From Lactifluus volemus (lineage: Eukaryota; Basidiomycota; Agaricomycetes; Russulales; Russulaceae): a stretch of 64,000 nucleotides of DNA. The stretch covers positions 744,001-808,000 of the forward strand of contig WTXI01000013.1 in assembly GCA_022376515.1 (NCBI GenBank), read 5' to 3'. Within the stretch, counting starts at the first letter, position 1. The number at the start of each line of letters is the position of its first letter. The notes beneath the pieces were generated by a model. It saw nothing but the letters and a program-made list of their open reading frames with translations. It made no database searches and was not told the origin of the DNA. Shown in pieces: positions 1-11,971 of the stretch. Position numbers and translations under genes: made by a program.

Positions 1-685
1 AAGATGGGTAAAGCGGAGGTGATTCCCAACTACTGACGGTGGACTGGCCAGTAACTCCACAGGAAACACTGAAACATTGGCATTGATGATACATATCAAT
101 GGATTGATAACGGGAACCCAGACCGGGTACTTCTAATTAACTTCATGACAGGGATTGTTCGGAGTCAATAACACGTCCATCTACTAGAGTACTAGTAGAC
201 CTTCTTACCACATCCCTGTAAGACCCCGTTTGCCTCGTGTAACCATCAGGCAACACTAGAGCACCCCCCCCACTCCACCACTGATACCCCGCTTTGGTTC
301 GATTAGTTCTCTATGTTTCACAGCTTGTCAGTGGCTTCGGTATCCTACACGTTGCCGTATCCATGTTCTGGACTACACATATCTCATTCCGTTCTTCATG
401 TCCACCCAAGTATTGATTGGTTCCTTGACAGTTTTTTTCTGCACTTTGCCTTTACTGGCAAGCGATCATAGGTACGTGGTTCACATGACAAGGGGCCATG
501 TGAAAAGCACATCACTGCCGAGGTATTACTCAGCATTAGACTTAGGAACGTTGATCCGAAAAAGCTAACAACCTGAATTATTGCAATATATACCAGTTAG
601 CGAAGGGCCTAGTACTCGCCTAGTCCAGTGCAAAACAAGTAAATGAGAACCAAATTGAAGGACATCAAAGCCTGGCGGCCGGCTT
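1..685. other. Intergenic left edge, no gene recognised
   Basis: I see no reading frame here with recognisable protein content. Short open stretches on both strands end quickly and lack plausible splice partners. It probably holds the 3' flank of the kinase-like gene that ends at 686. Confidence 0.4.
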
Positions 686-2907
686 TTATTCTGCCTCTGC
701 CTCATATTCCGACTCGTGCTCCGGGACCCACGCGGAGATTCGGCTACGCAACACTTCTCCGTCTCCACTTTCTTCATCGCCAAGTAGGGCCTCTAGTCTG
801 CGCCCAAGCTCACCCCCCCGCCCACCGCATTCATCACCGGTACTTGCTAAGACCCGCTCCCGTTCTTTCTCCTCAGCTGTAACACGAGAACGACGTTTCC
901 GCCGCATGCCATGTGGTTTGAGAATATCTTCGGCCGTTGGACATTCATCTCCTGCATCATCACTGTCCGAGGCCGTTGCCAAGGTGATCGTGCGAGCCTC
1001 GCGTATCCAATCCTCTTCTTGATCATCTGGTCCGAGTATGCTCTCAACGAGACCTTCCTCCCACCCGTCCCACTCTGCGCACCGATGAGCTTGTCGCAAG
1101 TGTGCACCGGCCGACTCGTAATGAAGCCATTCGGCTGCAAGTTTGGGTAGGTCGGTATGTGGTGATTTCATGATATGTTGTGAGGATTGCGGAGAGCGCT
1201 CTGCGATGTGCCTTATTGTGTTGCGAAAGTGTCGTGCAAGGAATGGGCTAGCTTGAAGAAAGACGGGTAGGTGGGCACACTGCCAGAGTGGACGAGTTGT
1301 GGTTGACTCCCAGTCAATGATACCCGTCTGAAAATGTCGTTGAACATTCCGTTGAGTGACTAGGTCGAGAAGAATGACTTACAATCTTAGAGTGATTCGT
1401 GCTATCGACGAAGATATTCTCCAGACTCAAGTCGTGTAGATCTATGCCGAATTGCTCAGGCCTTCCGCTGTGGCCATCGACAAGCGCAATTAGCCTCTCC
1501 ATCATGCGCTTCCATCTGTCCATTTCTTCTCGTACACTCTGCTCCCGCTGGTTCATATGAGCGACCAAAAAGGTGCTCCGCTGATGGCGTCTGTAATCAC
1601 GATACATTAGATCGCCAGGTCCATCCCACTCTTCCTCACTCTCCTCGATGTCCCACTCGTCACTATCATCGCTGCGGTCACCTGGAACGGCCTGTAAACG
1701 ATGATGTCGTGAGGCTTGGATCTCGTCCGGGTCGAGGTGCAGGCGGTGAGGAGCGGCCTTGCCCTCGTTTTCACGAATGACGCCCTGGATCTCGCGCTCA
1801 GCACAGGCATTCAGGTACTCCCCCACTGTAGGCCAGGGACCGAGGTCTATCTCCGTTGGATGGATAAGATCACCTCGATTAGATCCAAAGAAGGGCCACG
1901 AAACGATGGGACCGACGTGAAACTCTCCAGATGACTTATGTGGGAGAGAATGGAGGTTATCCCCTTTAGGAGGGTGGATAGTAGGAGTTGAAGGAGATAA
2001 TGGGGTTGATAAATTAAATAGTAAGGAAGTAGGTCTGGGCGTGGGCGCCGAAGAAAGCGGATCTGGAGGTGGGGGGCCATTGTACAGAGAACCAATATTT
2101 GAAAATCGATGAGCAAAGAGCGGTATGATAATGGAAACAAGATTATCGAGTAAAGCCATAAGACTTTTATGTGACATGGATTGGTATACGGTCGATAAAG
2201 GAATGCCTTCGGCCTACGAGGTAAAGGTCAGATCACGTGATTAAGAAGAGGGGTGAAGGACACACCTTGGACATAATAATATACTCCCCCCGAGCCGGTT
2301 GTAGGGGTTAGAGTCGTAGAAATAAACGGTGGGTACAGGGATAGAAGTGTATGTGCGAATATATTCCATCGTTGCCACTTCAGATTCGGTTTTGCGTCGC
2401 GGCATGAACCGACGAGCAACGCGAGCAATGATGACACGGCCATCACGCAATGTGATAGTGTATGCCTATGTGTACGACAAGGGTCAACTCGAATCAACGG
2501 AGAATTGAAACAATATGCACGCACTTTATGGAAAGTGCCTATTGATGGGCACCGGCACCCGTCGAGACTGCGTTACGATGGCGATTGGGAGAAAGCAAGA
2601 TGCGACACACACCTGAGCTCAGAAACGTGATTCGGCCTACCCGACAATCCATTTTCTCCTTTATCACGTCTCTCAGAAGATTCCGATCAACTATGAATGG
2701 CTGAGCTCCGTGAATCGCGGAATCAGCCTTTGCTTCTCGCTTGCGGTCTGTATGCTCCAGATTCCAATCCCAATCGATGACGACGGGAGGCTTGGCGTGG
2801 TTCGCGTGGTTGTTGGAGATCATGATCGAGGAGGATAAATGAGAAGATGAGGGTTTGGGAGTTTCCTGCGCGAGGCTGTCCACAAATGCGGGATTTTCGT
2901 GGATCAT
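686..2907 (-). CDS. APH/aminoglycoside-phosphotransferase-fold kinase, probable frameshift
   Basis: This is a kinase-like protein of the APH family, resembling the fungal AIM9/FMP29-type proteins; the substrate is unknown. The first exon (from the ATG at 2907) carries a serine-rich leader. The second (about 2470-2230) reads GRVIIARVARRFM and then TSIPVPTVYFYD, the typical N-lobe motifs. The third (about 2220-1390) includes the catalytic-loop signature LHDLSLENIF near 1425, and the last exon begins with the metal-binding motif TGIIDWES near 1315. The C-terminus is acidic and basic low-complexity sequence. One defect is visible: after NRLGG the expected EYIIMSK is out of frame because the G run at 2284-2289 has six bases where seven are needed. 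This is either a real pseudogenising deletion or a homopolymer sequencing error. All other introns have GT-AG borders. The insert between the N and C lobes is long and disordered. Confidence 0.72.
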
Positions 2908-3043
2908 GATAGACACAAAGGAGAGACAGTGGGTGTATTACTGTTGGCAAGAAACGATGAGAAAAATCAGGGGAGATGAGATTCAGACGAGCTTGGTGAT
3001 GATGGTAGATGGGAAGAGAGTGCAAAGGCGGACTGATATATAA

Positions 3044-3993
3044 CTAGCCCGGTATGTATGACGCGAGTTCTAAGCGGATTTTCACAGCACACGCCAAGCG
3101 CGCTTATCTGCGGCGAACGTGCTTAATATCAGAAATCACGAGGACGCACCGGCGCGGATCTTCTAATCCATCGTTCCACACGTACAGCGACAGCTGCATG
3201 GGACATAGACATCAACTTGGGATCCCGAAGCGCCCTCAGAAAGCGTAGCTGGCACTTGGCCCTGTCCCACGGGTTTCCTCAATTGAGTCAATGCTTATTC
3301 TTATCAACGTCAACGCCAGTCCTGGCAACCGCAATCCTTATCAAGGCCACCCCACCCTCTATTTCACCTATTCGGTTTCGTGTGAACATCTACACTCACG
3401 GTTTTTTCTCTACGAGTAGCGCGCGCCTGTTGGCGGTGATTAAGCGGTTTCTTGGGCGCGGCGATTCCCATGCAAGCATGGACCCGCGGGGGCCACTGGA
3501 AGTGGTGGCAGTGCTTCTTTCTTCGGCTATCATTAAGTGCTAGATAGTCTGGCTTGGCATCTCTTCGAACATTCAACTGACAAATGTTCCGTCCTTTTCT
3601 CCGTCCTTTTCTCCGAGAGGTCTAATTCGCAACGGGGTGCCAAGGCCAAGAGTAATTTGCCGAAGAGTTTGTGCATGCTACACAAAACAGGCTTCGATTC
3701 CATAGTGATGGCTGCAACCACCCTCCGTCAGTCATCGTATTGATAATCAAGCAAAAAAAAAAAAAAGGGAAAAGATTAAATGTAGACGTTAGGGAATACA
3801 AGATGATATAGCAGGCTCGAGAAGCCTATCGAAGAAAGTGCTACAAGTACCCACATGAAAACCAAAACCATTACAGTACAGAGGAACAAACCTATCAACA
3901 ACGATGATGCCAACTGCTCATAAATATGCATAAGTAGGACTGTGGGGGGCCCTACGCATGCAAAGCAAGCGACGGGACACAATCAACATCTAT
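3044..3993. other. Intergenic, no supported gene
   Basis: Short open frames occur on both strands but none resembles a protein I know. A 12-bp unit (cgtccttttctc) is repeated twice near 3591-3614, and an A14 tract lies at about 3753-3766. The stretch separates the kinase-like gene from the 3' end of the F-box gene. Confidence 0.4.
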
Positions 3994-6395
3994 TCATGGC
4001 CAGTGGCATACAACAGAATATTCGCACCGTTCAAACGGGGGGTCGACACACACGACGTCATCGATGCGGCTCTTTAGCCAGGCCACAACGTCCTGACCAA
4101 GGACCGTACATTCGTGCATCTCCAGTCGGCGCATCTTCACTGGCGTTGCTGACCCACCCAGCGCGGTTGTTGGGGCTGTGTGTGGTGTGCCATCGGGATT
4201 ACGCGCGTCGACCATCTGTACGAGTTTCGTGACGCCGTCCGAGTGTGCAGGGCATCCTCGCAGTGCGAGGTGTTCAAGGAATGGACACATGACCCCGAGT
4301 ACATCCTCTTCTGCCGTGCCAAGCACGGCAAAAAGTGGGTCGAGAGGAGTGCAGCCAACTTGCAGCGTACGCAAATGGTTGAGATCGTTCAAAAAACCCC
4401 AAGAAGCGATCAGTCCGCCGTAGAACGGTGGGCCATTCGAGCTATATGCGATCGACAGCGTGTGGATGGCGGGATGACTTGATCGCGTCACAAGGTTGGA
4501 TATACTATCGTCAATCGGATCGCGGGCGTCGATGTTGAGTGTGAGGCTGCAGAGATTGGGCGTAACAAGGGAGTCGACGAGAGAAGCCATGAGGTAATGT
4601 CCGCCGATGCTGAGCGTCTTCAGCTCTGGGAGCGTGGTCTGTGTCAACGGCAGTACATGACTGAGCACTGTCGTGACGTGTAGCGACAGATCCTCGAGCG
4701 CTTTGTTATTTGAGATTATAAGCAATATGCGGTCGACGTGAATGCTAGTGGAGGGCACGGTTCTCAAGTTTAATGACCGCAAATTCGTCCTTAGCATCGG
4801 TGACGACCATTTAAATGGCGCATGTTGCAAGGTGACAGTCTCCAGCTTTGGTAGGACGACTTCCGTGTTTGGGCTAGCACTTGGAAGCCAGGGCCATTCG
4901 CTATAGTACATCGGCTCCGCACAGGAGACCTCGAATTCCTTCAACAGTGGAGCAGGGCCTTAAGGGTCATTAGCATCGGCTTTGTTGGGTCAAGCATTTA
5001 GAAATCACGACACACCAGAAACTGACTTGAGGGCCTGCCACGAAGGGAACTGTCTGTCAAATCGGAAGACGAACCGCTCCCATCTGTGCATTTGTTGAAC
5101 CAGGTAGTAGATCGCAATATGACCCCAATGAGAGCTCGCCCGTAATTGGTTGGTGGTAGTTACGGTTGATGGAAGCGGTGATGGCGGGCTAAGACTCCCG
5201 GGCCAATCGTAATGTGGCGGAGAATGAGGGAGCACGATGGGAGGGGTCGATGGAACGATCTGAATGGAGGTGGTGGGTTGTGAGGATTGAATTTGCACAT
5301 AATGAGCGGGTGTGATGGTATTATTGGACAAGAAAGTGGGCCATGGTGACGACCGTGTACGCGATCGCGGGGTGGGGGTGCTCGGAGTGGTATCTGGCAC
5401 ATGCAAGAAAATTTCGACGTCAAGAGGAATGTAACTGCCAGAGCGTTCCAACCACAATCGGATGGTATCTGCGGATGCATTGGGGTTGTGACAAGGCGTA
5501 TCTATATAAAACAGTGCAGTTAGCAACGGAGAATCCACGGATGGCAGTCGGAAAAAGCCACGCCGAAAACATGAGGTGAAAGTGAGATGCAAGTTTTCCC
5601 GAGGAGGAGCCCGGGACATGGCTAGGAACACGAGACAAACACGCTCTGTGTGTCTTCGCCGGTCTGTAATTACTTGATCGGGACAGAAGTAGGAACGAAA
5701 GAGGCAGGACGATTTATGTCCAGGGACACTTGAGAAGAACCAGGGCATTGTTCTAGGCTCACAATCGGTGACCCAATAAGCTAACTTGTGGCAGGTCGGT
5801 GCACGAAGGGTGGAGCACCCAACCGCCAGGTTGGCAAATGAATCTCAACCAAATGAAGATGGCTGTGAGAGTTGCGCTCCCAGACAGGAACGCGATAACG
5901 CGATAGAATGGGCAAGCTCAGTGGGGAAATGAGCGGAGATGGTTCTAGAGGTACCCAAGCCTGGACCTCAAGGCTCCCACGAAAAAACCTGAAGAAAGCA
6001 CACTGCAAAGGGTAGCACACCTTTGACCATAGCTTCGGCATCGACAATGACAAACGCCTCCATTGGGAACAGACCGATGAGAGGATCCATGCGCAGCAAG
6101 GATACTCGTCAAAATTCATCAGGAAGATGTGACGAAGAAGTTCAATAGGGAGCCTTCGGATGGGCGACATGTACGCGAGGGCATGGGTAATCTTCTCTTC
6201 CAAAGCTACGCGTTCACGCTGGAGTTGATTGATAGCGTTGCGCGATTCTGCCACGATCTGAGCCAGTTGAGTTTCGGCGGTTTCGATCTTGCGGTCGAGG
6301 AGGTCGAGGGAAGCGTTGTTCTCGTCAAGGAAACGGCGGGCGTCAGCAAGGGATGACGGAGTGGGTGGATCGCATGTAAAGGAATGGAAGGACAT
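3994..6395 (-). CDS. F-box/leucine-rich-repeat-like protein
   Basis: This is likely an SCF ubiquitin-ligase substrate receptor. The first exon starts at the ATG at 6395. It opens with a coiled-coil stretch rich in E, Q and R (TAETQLAQIVAESRNAINQL), followed by an F-box-like segment: IRRLPIELLRHIF then VCSQWRRLSLSMPKLWSKV. A middle exon (about 5510-5033) carries DTIRLWLERSGSYIPLDVEI, the stretch that follows the F-box in large agaricomycete F-box families. The last exon (about 4960-3994) holds irregular LRR-like repeats (TLSIGG, SLTLNI, TLQVGC, HLALRGC). The join between the first and middle exons is unresolved: canonical donor and acceptor choices place the LWLERSG frame out of phase. Either an extra small exon or a frameshift exists there. 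The target substrate is unknown. Confidence 0.68.
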
Positions 6396-6875
6396 GATGG
6401 GAGGACGAGAGATAGGCAAGGGGAAATTGAGAAGAAGGCCTGGGTTAGCCTTGCGGAGGCTTGTCAGGGGCAGATGACCTTGTTCAAGTTTCCTTTCCCG
6501 CGGTGCGGTTATGCCCTTAAAGCTCGCCGTTGCTCAGCCTATTCCCCTTCACCTCTACCACAACTAGCTCGTCGTCAGGTTACAGGTGGCTCCATGTCAC
6601 GATCACTGACGTTACTCTCTCTTTTTTTTTTTTATAATTTTTTTTTTTGTTTATTTGTGACAGATTCAAACCTCCGGCGCCAAGCAAGCACTGGTCCTTT
6701 AAATATATTTATATATATATTTCCAACGGGCGGAGCAGAGCAAGGGGGACGAAGAATCGATGTACATGATTACGCGGTATGACACAGCACGACGCTGAAG
6801 CTGACTATTGCAACTCGCGCCCAACTTTGGTGAGCTCTAACGGCACGGCATGCTTTGAGATACACATCCCGGGCT
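6396..6875. promoter_or_regulatory. F-box 5' flank and TFIIA-gamma 3' flank
   Basis: This spacer lies upstream of the F-box gene and downstream of the TFIIA subunit, both on the minus strand. It contains a T-rich low-complexity tract at about 6606-6652 and an AT-alternating run at about 6703-6722. No gene is supported here. Confidence 0.35.
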
Positions 6876-7381
6876 CTATTTCTTGCCAGCTTCGATAGCG
6901 TCCCCGTTCTTGCACGCAATGATCTTTATTTTCGAGGCCGTAACTGTGTCATTCGATTCCATCTTGAATGACGCATTTTTCACGAGGAATGTCCACACGT
7001 CGTCGCACAAGCGGTAGGTATGGAGATGACCCTACTAAAATCATTGCAAATGGCTGAGTATGAGAAGAGCATGAAAACATGCCTTTAAGGTAGTTTTCGT
7101 CTTGACTTGCTTGACCATGATGTCCGCAAGAGACTTGTCAAACTGAAAAACGTAAGCTACATCTAGAATGGTCAAAGTGCGGGTTGCTTGGGGGCACCTG
7201 CTGCAAGACTTTCATTGCAAGTTGAGGGGTGATCGCACCACTAGTGATGAGCTCGTCGAGGGAGTCGGTTAAGGCCATTCCGATGCTAAACCGCCACGGC
7301 GTCTTCTGCAACGACATGGGAAATATAAACAACAAGGACGTACGATGAACCCCGGTAAAACTCATAGTATGCGGATGCCAT
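6876..7381 (-). CDS. TOA2: Transcription initiation factor IIA small (gamma) subunit
   Basis: The spliced product is about 113 residues, the normal size for the TFIIA gamma chain, which helps TBP bind TATA promoters. Four exons are read: 7381-7344, 7285-7198, 7142-7083 and 7031-6876. Key motifs are [20 protein letters not shown] at the N-terminus, [20 protein letters not shown], then [20 protein letters not shown] and a C-terminal [12 protein letters not shown]. Introns 1 and 2 are GT-AG. Intron 3 starts with GC (AAG|GCATGT at 7082) and ends tagtag at 7032, which keeps the family-conserved LKGHLHTYR in frame. The ATG at 7381 is the only start giving the conserved N-terminus. The gene is divergent from the NFX1-type gene across about 217 bp. 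Confidence 0.93.
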
Positions 7382-7598
7382 GACTCGGGCTTATGTAGTC
7401 AGACCCGCCTGTACGTGTACCCGTACGAATTACAGATGGGGTGATGGTAGCTGGGGTCAGCCCGTGGCCCCGTGGCGGTGCTCGGGAACGTCGTGACATG
7501 GCGTGACTCGTACTGCTGATTAGTCAGCCTCCCCATATAACTAGCGTTCCTCTCTCTGCGCCCTTGCCTCTCAGCTTTCTTTTAGTTTCCTGCCCCGC
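7382..7598. promoter_or_regulatory. Divergent promoter between TFIIA-gamma and NFX1-type gene
   Basis: The start codons of the two divergent genes are 217 bp apart, so the interval must carry both promoters. A TATA-like catataac lies near 7534 and pyrimidine-rich sequence precedes the plus-strand ATG at 7599. The assignment is by position; no factor site is proven. Confidence 0.5.
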
Positions 7599-10500
7599 AT
7601 GCCATCTCAAGATCACACAACCAATTCAAACCAAACACAAGAGCGTATCAGGTCTAACGATACCTCTCACTCGGGCGACGACACGGTCAGACTACCGATC
7701 GTTGGCGCCGGCAGACACCGAGGGCGCCAATTGCGGAGGACAACTCTACCTCTGATGCACCAGCACCTTCCCGTCCCCACTCTAACCGCCCGGCACCTGC
7801 AGACGCTCCACCCTCATCTGTCCGCCCGCCGTCAAATAGCCGTAATCGTCCACCCCGTCCAGCTGCCAGTGGGGGCGGGGCCACCGATTCCCCCGCCCAG
7901 GATGTGAAGTCACCGGGACGAACAGGACAGAAGCGTCGCGTGGGCCGATTCAATCCAAACCTCAGCGAGCCCAAGGCGGACGCGCCCGCACCATCTAGTG
8001 GTACGAACCCTTCACGGAAGCGCGGTAAACCGCCATCTGGGAATGATCTCACGTCCATACTCACAATTTCTCTCTCCACTCCTCCATACCCGGAATGCAT
8101 GATCTGCTTCAATCCCGTTCGGCCTGAACAACCGACGTGGTCCTGTTCTCCCAGGGAAGAGAAAGACGCACAGTCATGTTGGAATACGTTCCATCTCAAG
8201 TGCATTCAACCATGGGCAGAGAAAAGTGTGAAGGATATAGAGGAGGCCTGGAGAGCACGTGGAGATGAGAAAAAAGGCGAATGGAGGTGCCCGGGATGTC
8301 AGTCTAAGCGCGAGGTCGTTCCACGCAAATACTGGTAAGCCATATCCACAATTCGTGCGCATACATGTGCGCATACGGTACTTAGGTGCTTCTGCGGATT
8401 GGTGCAAGACCCAAAACCGCCCCGGTTAGCGACTCCTCATTCTTGCGGAAATTCGTGCTCGCGCTCTCGGGTCTGCGGGCACCCGTGTCCTCTCCCATGC
8501 CACCCTGGGCCCTGCCCTCCGTGCCTGATTACCATTCAGAACCCATGCCATTGTGGGAAGGACGTCATCGCGCTTGTATGTTCTCGTGCCAACCCAACCA
8601 CCGGCGGAAATATTACTCTCCCCGCCAGTCGTTCCTGTGGTCAAACATGCGGGAAGCCTCTATCTTGTGGAAACCACTTCTGCCAGGACGTCTGTCACGA
8701 TAGCAAATGCCCTCCGTGCCAAGTAACGGATCTATCAAGATGTTGGTGTGGCAAAGAGAGGAAGGAGCTTGCCTGTGGTGAAGGCGAGAATAAGGAGTGT
8801 GCTATCCTAACGGCAAAAGGTGAAGAATCGTGGATTGGAAGGTTTGGGTGTGAAAATACGTGTGAGAGGTCTGTTTCTCTCTTTTTTTTTTTTTGATATT
8901 CTGTGTCACTTAACCCATCATGCAGGCCGTTCGAATGTGGTATCCATAAATGCGCGAAGAGGTGTCACCCACCCTCACGCGTAGCTCCCACATGCCCTTA
9001 CTCTCCTCTGGCCATCACTCATTGTCCATGTGGTAAACACTCTCTGTCTGACCCGTCCGCCCGTTCCCATTTTGGAAGCAATGCGAGGCTCATTCGCACA
9101 TCTTGTACGGATCCGGTTCCGACATGTATGTCCCCATGCGAGAAGCCACTCGAAGGATGTACACATTCCTGCCGCACTACGTGCCATACTGGGCCATGCC
9201 CTCCGTGTGCGATCCCACTTGTCCGGCCGTGTCGTTGTGGCGCCACAACGCGTTCCGTAATCTGCAGCGCATCACAGGCTGAGACAGATGTAACAGCATT
9301 CCTATGTAACAGACCTTGCGGCGCGCTACGCTCATGTGGTCATCATCAATGCACTCGTTTATGTTGTCCGCTCGCGAATCTTGCGAACCCCACTAGCAAG
9401 AGCAAGAAGAAGACCGTTGGCACAAACGTTGGCGTGGAGTTTATAGACACAGAAGGTTGGCATCTGTGCGATGTTATATGCGGGAAGTCATTGAGCTGCG
9501 GCAATCACCGTTGCGAGGAGCGTGACCACAGAGGATCATGTCCACCGTGCTTCCGAAGTTCGTTTGAGGAGGTATGTCTATGCTCGCACCTCATGGGTTA
9601 TGCTCACCTCGTCTGTAGATTTTCTGCCATTGTGGACGTACAGTACTGGAACCCCCTGTTCCATGTGGGACGCAGATAGTGTGCTCTTACCCGTGTGATC
9701 GGCCTGCTCCCCCATGTGGACACCCAAAGGCACCTCATCTGTGCCATGGCGACCTGACGCCGTGTCCACCTTGCGTCCATCTCACAGAAAAGATCTGCGC
9801 ATGTGGAAAGACGGTGGTTAATCATGTCCGTTGTTCACAAGAGAAAGTGTCGTGCGGCAAGCCATGCGGGCGTACTCTCGGGTGTGGATTCCATCCATGC
9901 GAACAGCTGTGTCACTCGGGGGCGTGCGCGCCATGTACGGCAATCTGTGGGAAATCGCGCAAACTTTGGTGCGTGCTAGCTTCCTCGCTGTGAAGCACAA
10001 GTCTGACGTGACCTGGCGCTGTTATAGTCTCCCCGCCCAACATCCCTGCACCCATCCTTGTCATGCTCCTTCCGTTTGCCCAGAGGTTGAGCCGTGCAGT
10101 GCCACAATCATGATCTCTTGTGCTTGTGGACGCATCCAGCAGTCTGTGCAGTGTGGTCGCAGCACCTCAAACCCAGCTGGGCGCGACGCCACCTTGCCCC
10201 GCGCTGTACCAACGAATGCGAGATCGCGAAGCGCAACACCCGACTTGCAGAGGCACTTGGCATCGACCCCAATTTGCATAAAACGAATCGCAACATCGTC
10301 TACTCGGATGAGCTGATCGCGTTTGCCAGGCCTAACGGGAAATTTGTAGAGTTGGTAGAAAAGACGTTGGCCGAGTAAGTGTGCCCTTATTTTGGCCTAT
10401 GAGCTAGTGAATTCTCGGTTAATTTCTCCGATTTCAGGTTCGTCACGTCGGACAAAAAAGTACAAGTTCTACCACCCATGCCAGAGTCCAAGCGCAAGTT

Positions 10501-11022
10501 TGTCCATGACGTGAGCGTTTCTACTTTGTCACCCTGTGCTGTGGCCATCTTCCGCAACACATTCTCATTCTGAGCTTCTCTCAGCTTGCGGCTGTCTACC
10601 GCATGGACACCCAGATGGTCGACCGTGGCCCTAATCGCAGCGTGCAGCTGATCCGTCGCATCGACACGCGTGTACCGGTGAACCTGCTCTCCCAAACGCG
10701 TTCAGCGGGAAATGCGCTCGGAGATTTGCGCGCGCCAGCCCGCGCGCCTCCCGCGGCCGTCGCGGGCTCTGGCCCGTTGAGGGGCTGGAATTCAGTCCTC
10801 GCACCTTCTCCCGCGCGTGCAAGAACGCCACCACATGCTGTTCCTCCTGGTGTCAATAGCTCCTCAGCATGGACGACGGACCCCATCAGTTCGGTGCCTC
10901 TACCCCGCGCCTCTACCCCCACGCCCCCGCAATCTCTTGGCCAGCCAGTGACAGCGACGCCCGGACCAGCAGCGCCCAGTGGCGAGGCAGTTCCTGACAA
11001 CTGGGAGGATGATGATGCCTAG
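7599..11022 (+). CDS. NFX1-type zinc-finger / R3H protein (FAP1-like)
   Basis: The protein is a homologue of human NFX1 and yeast Fap1, nuclear zinc-finger proteins; Fap1 also binds FKBP12. It has a Pro/Ser-rich N-terminus, then a RING-like PHD segment (YPECMICFNPV near 8085, a CNTFHLKCIQPW-type block and WRCPGCQ near 8290). About nine NFX1-type Cys/His repeats follow (CGHPCPLPCHPGPCPPC and similar, about 8440-10080). The end is an R3H-like domain (KRKFVHDLAAVYRMDTQMVD, about 10490-10630) and a Pro/Ala-rich tail. Introns are clear near 8337, 8869, 9571, 9969, 10376 and 10511. Two oddities exist. The 5' frame only connects through an unusually short or ambiguous intron at about 7650-7722. The frame also shifts by a GC dinucleotide at about 10201-10204, just before CTNECEIAKRN. 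Either could be sequence error or real damage. Confidence 0.85.
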
Positions 11023-11461
11023 GCCACAATTCTCGATCATTTACGTTGGAGATTATCTATCATCACACCTTTCCTCGTAGTGTGTTTGATAGCGAGTATT
11101 TGGGCATCATGGGTTTCGTTGATGTGCGATAGTAACATACAAGCGACATTGTAATGATACATCGACATCGAATCTGGACGTTGCGTCTGGGACCCGCGTT
11201 GATACACGGTCAAAGAAAGTGCAGTGTTTGCGCAAGATTAACCGGTCTAGACATGCATAATCGGTCGATTGTAACCCTGAATCGAACCAACACCAGTCAC
11301 GCTTCTGCACGCGTGCCATTACCAGTGCGTATAGCAGAATGTCAACGAAATGCACGATGTCTTTCCGATTCTTGATAGGCGTGATCTGGCCGCCTGACCA
11401 GCGTTAGGAAATAGCCGCTCTAATAATTCTCTCTCCTTTTGGACCGAGAGAAAAAAGATCA
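11023..11461. other. Intergenic, no gene
   Basis: This follows the stop of the NFX1-type gene. Short frames on both strands look random. It leads into the first tRNA-like gene. Confidence 0.4.
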
Positions 11462-11547
11462 CCTTCGGACTGGAATTGAACCAGCAACCTTGGATATCGC
11501 AGAAGCTCTGTTATAGTCCCATGCTCTTCCGGTTGAGCTACCGAAGG
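11462..11547 (-). tRNA. tRNA-Tyr-like gene, AUA anticodon, copy 1 (degenerate)
   Basis: On the minus strand the acceptor stem is CCTTCGG paired with CCGAAGG. The D arm is GCTC-AACCGGAA-GAGC and the T arm is GCTGG-TTCAATT-CCAGT. The layout matches eukaryotic tRNA-Tyr (C1:G72, intron after position 37). The anticodon loop reads C32 T33 A34 T35 A36, so the anticodon is AUA rather than GUA. The intron is 15 nt. The 3' side of the anticodon stem has lost one C (TCCAA instead of TCCCA), and the discriminator base is T rather than A. This copy is therefore probably a pseudogene of copy 2. Confidence 0.7.
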
Positions 11548-11971
11548 TTAACCACTAATACAATGGCATGTATGGTGAACGGGGTACATGTAATAGAAAT
11601 GTGCGCATTGCGCTACCCCCACATCACTTGGTAGTAGAAAAGTTTAAGGAGGAGAAACAAGCATACCGTAATACATCCCTGAGTTTGATTGCGGCTTGGA
11701 TGGTAACGAGTAGGAGGCAAAGGATTTGTCGGAAAAGCCACCTGTCTCCGCGGCCCGTCTGTCGCACCGAGGCCCAGATCCAGAGATCGGGCCAACCAAA
11801 GCAGCTGTGATGACACTTTGATGGTCAAACATATAGGTTGAATAGAGGTCTTACGCGTTATGCAGCTATTGGTTGTAGCATCGCAATGCTACAGTCACTT
11901 GGGCCGCCGCGGCACGGTAATGGAACACGTCACTGATGATTCCCTCTAGTCAGGCAGAGAGAAAAAGATTT

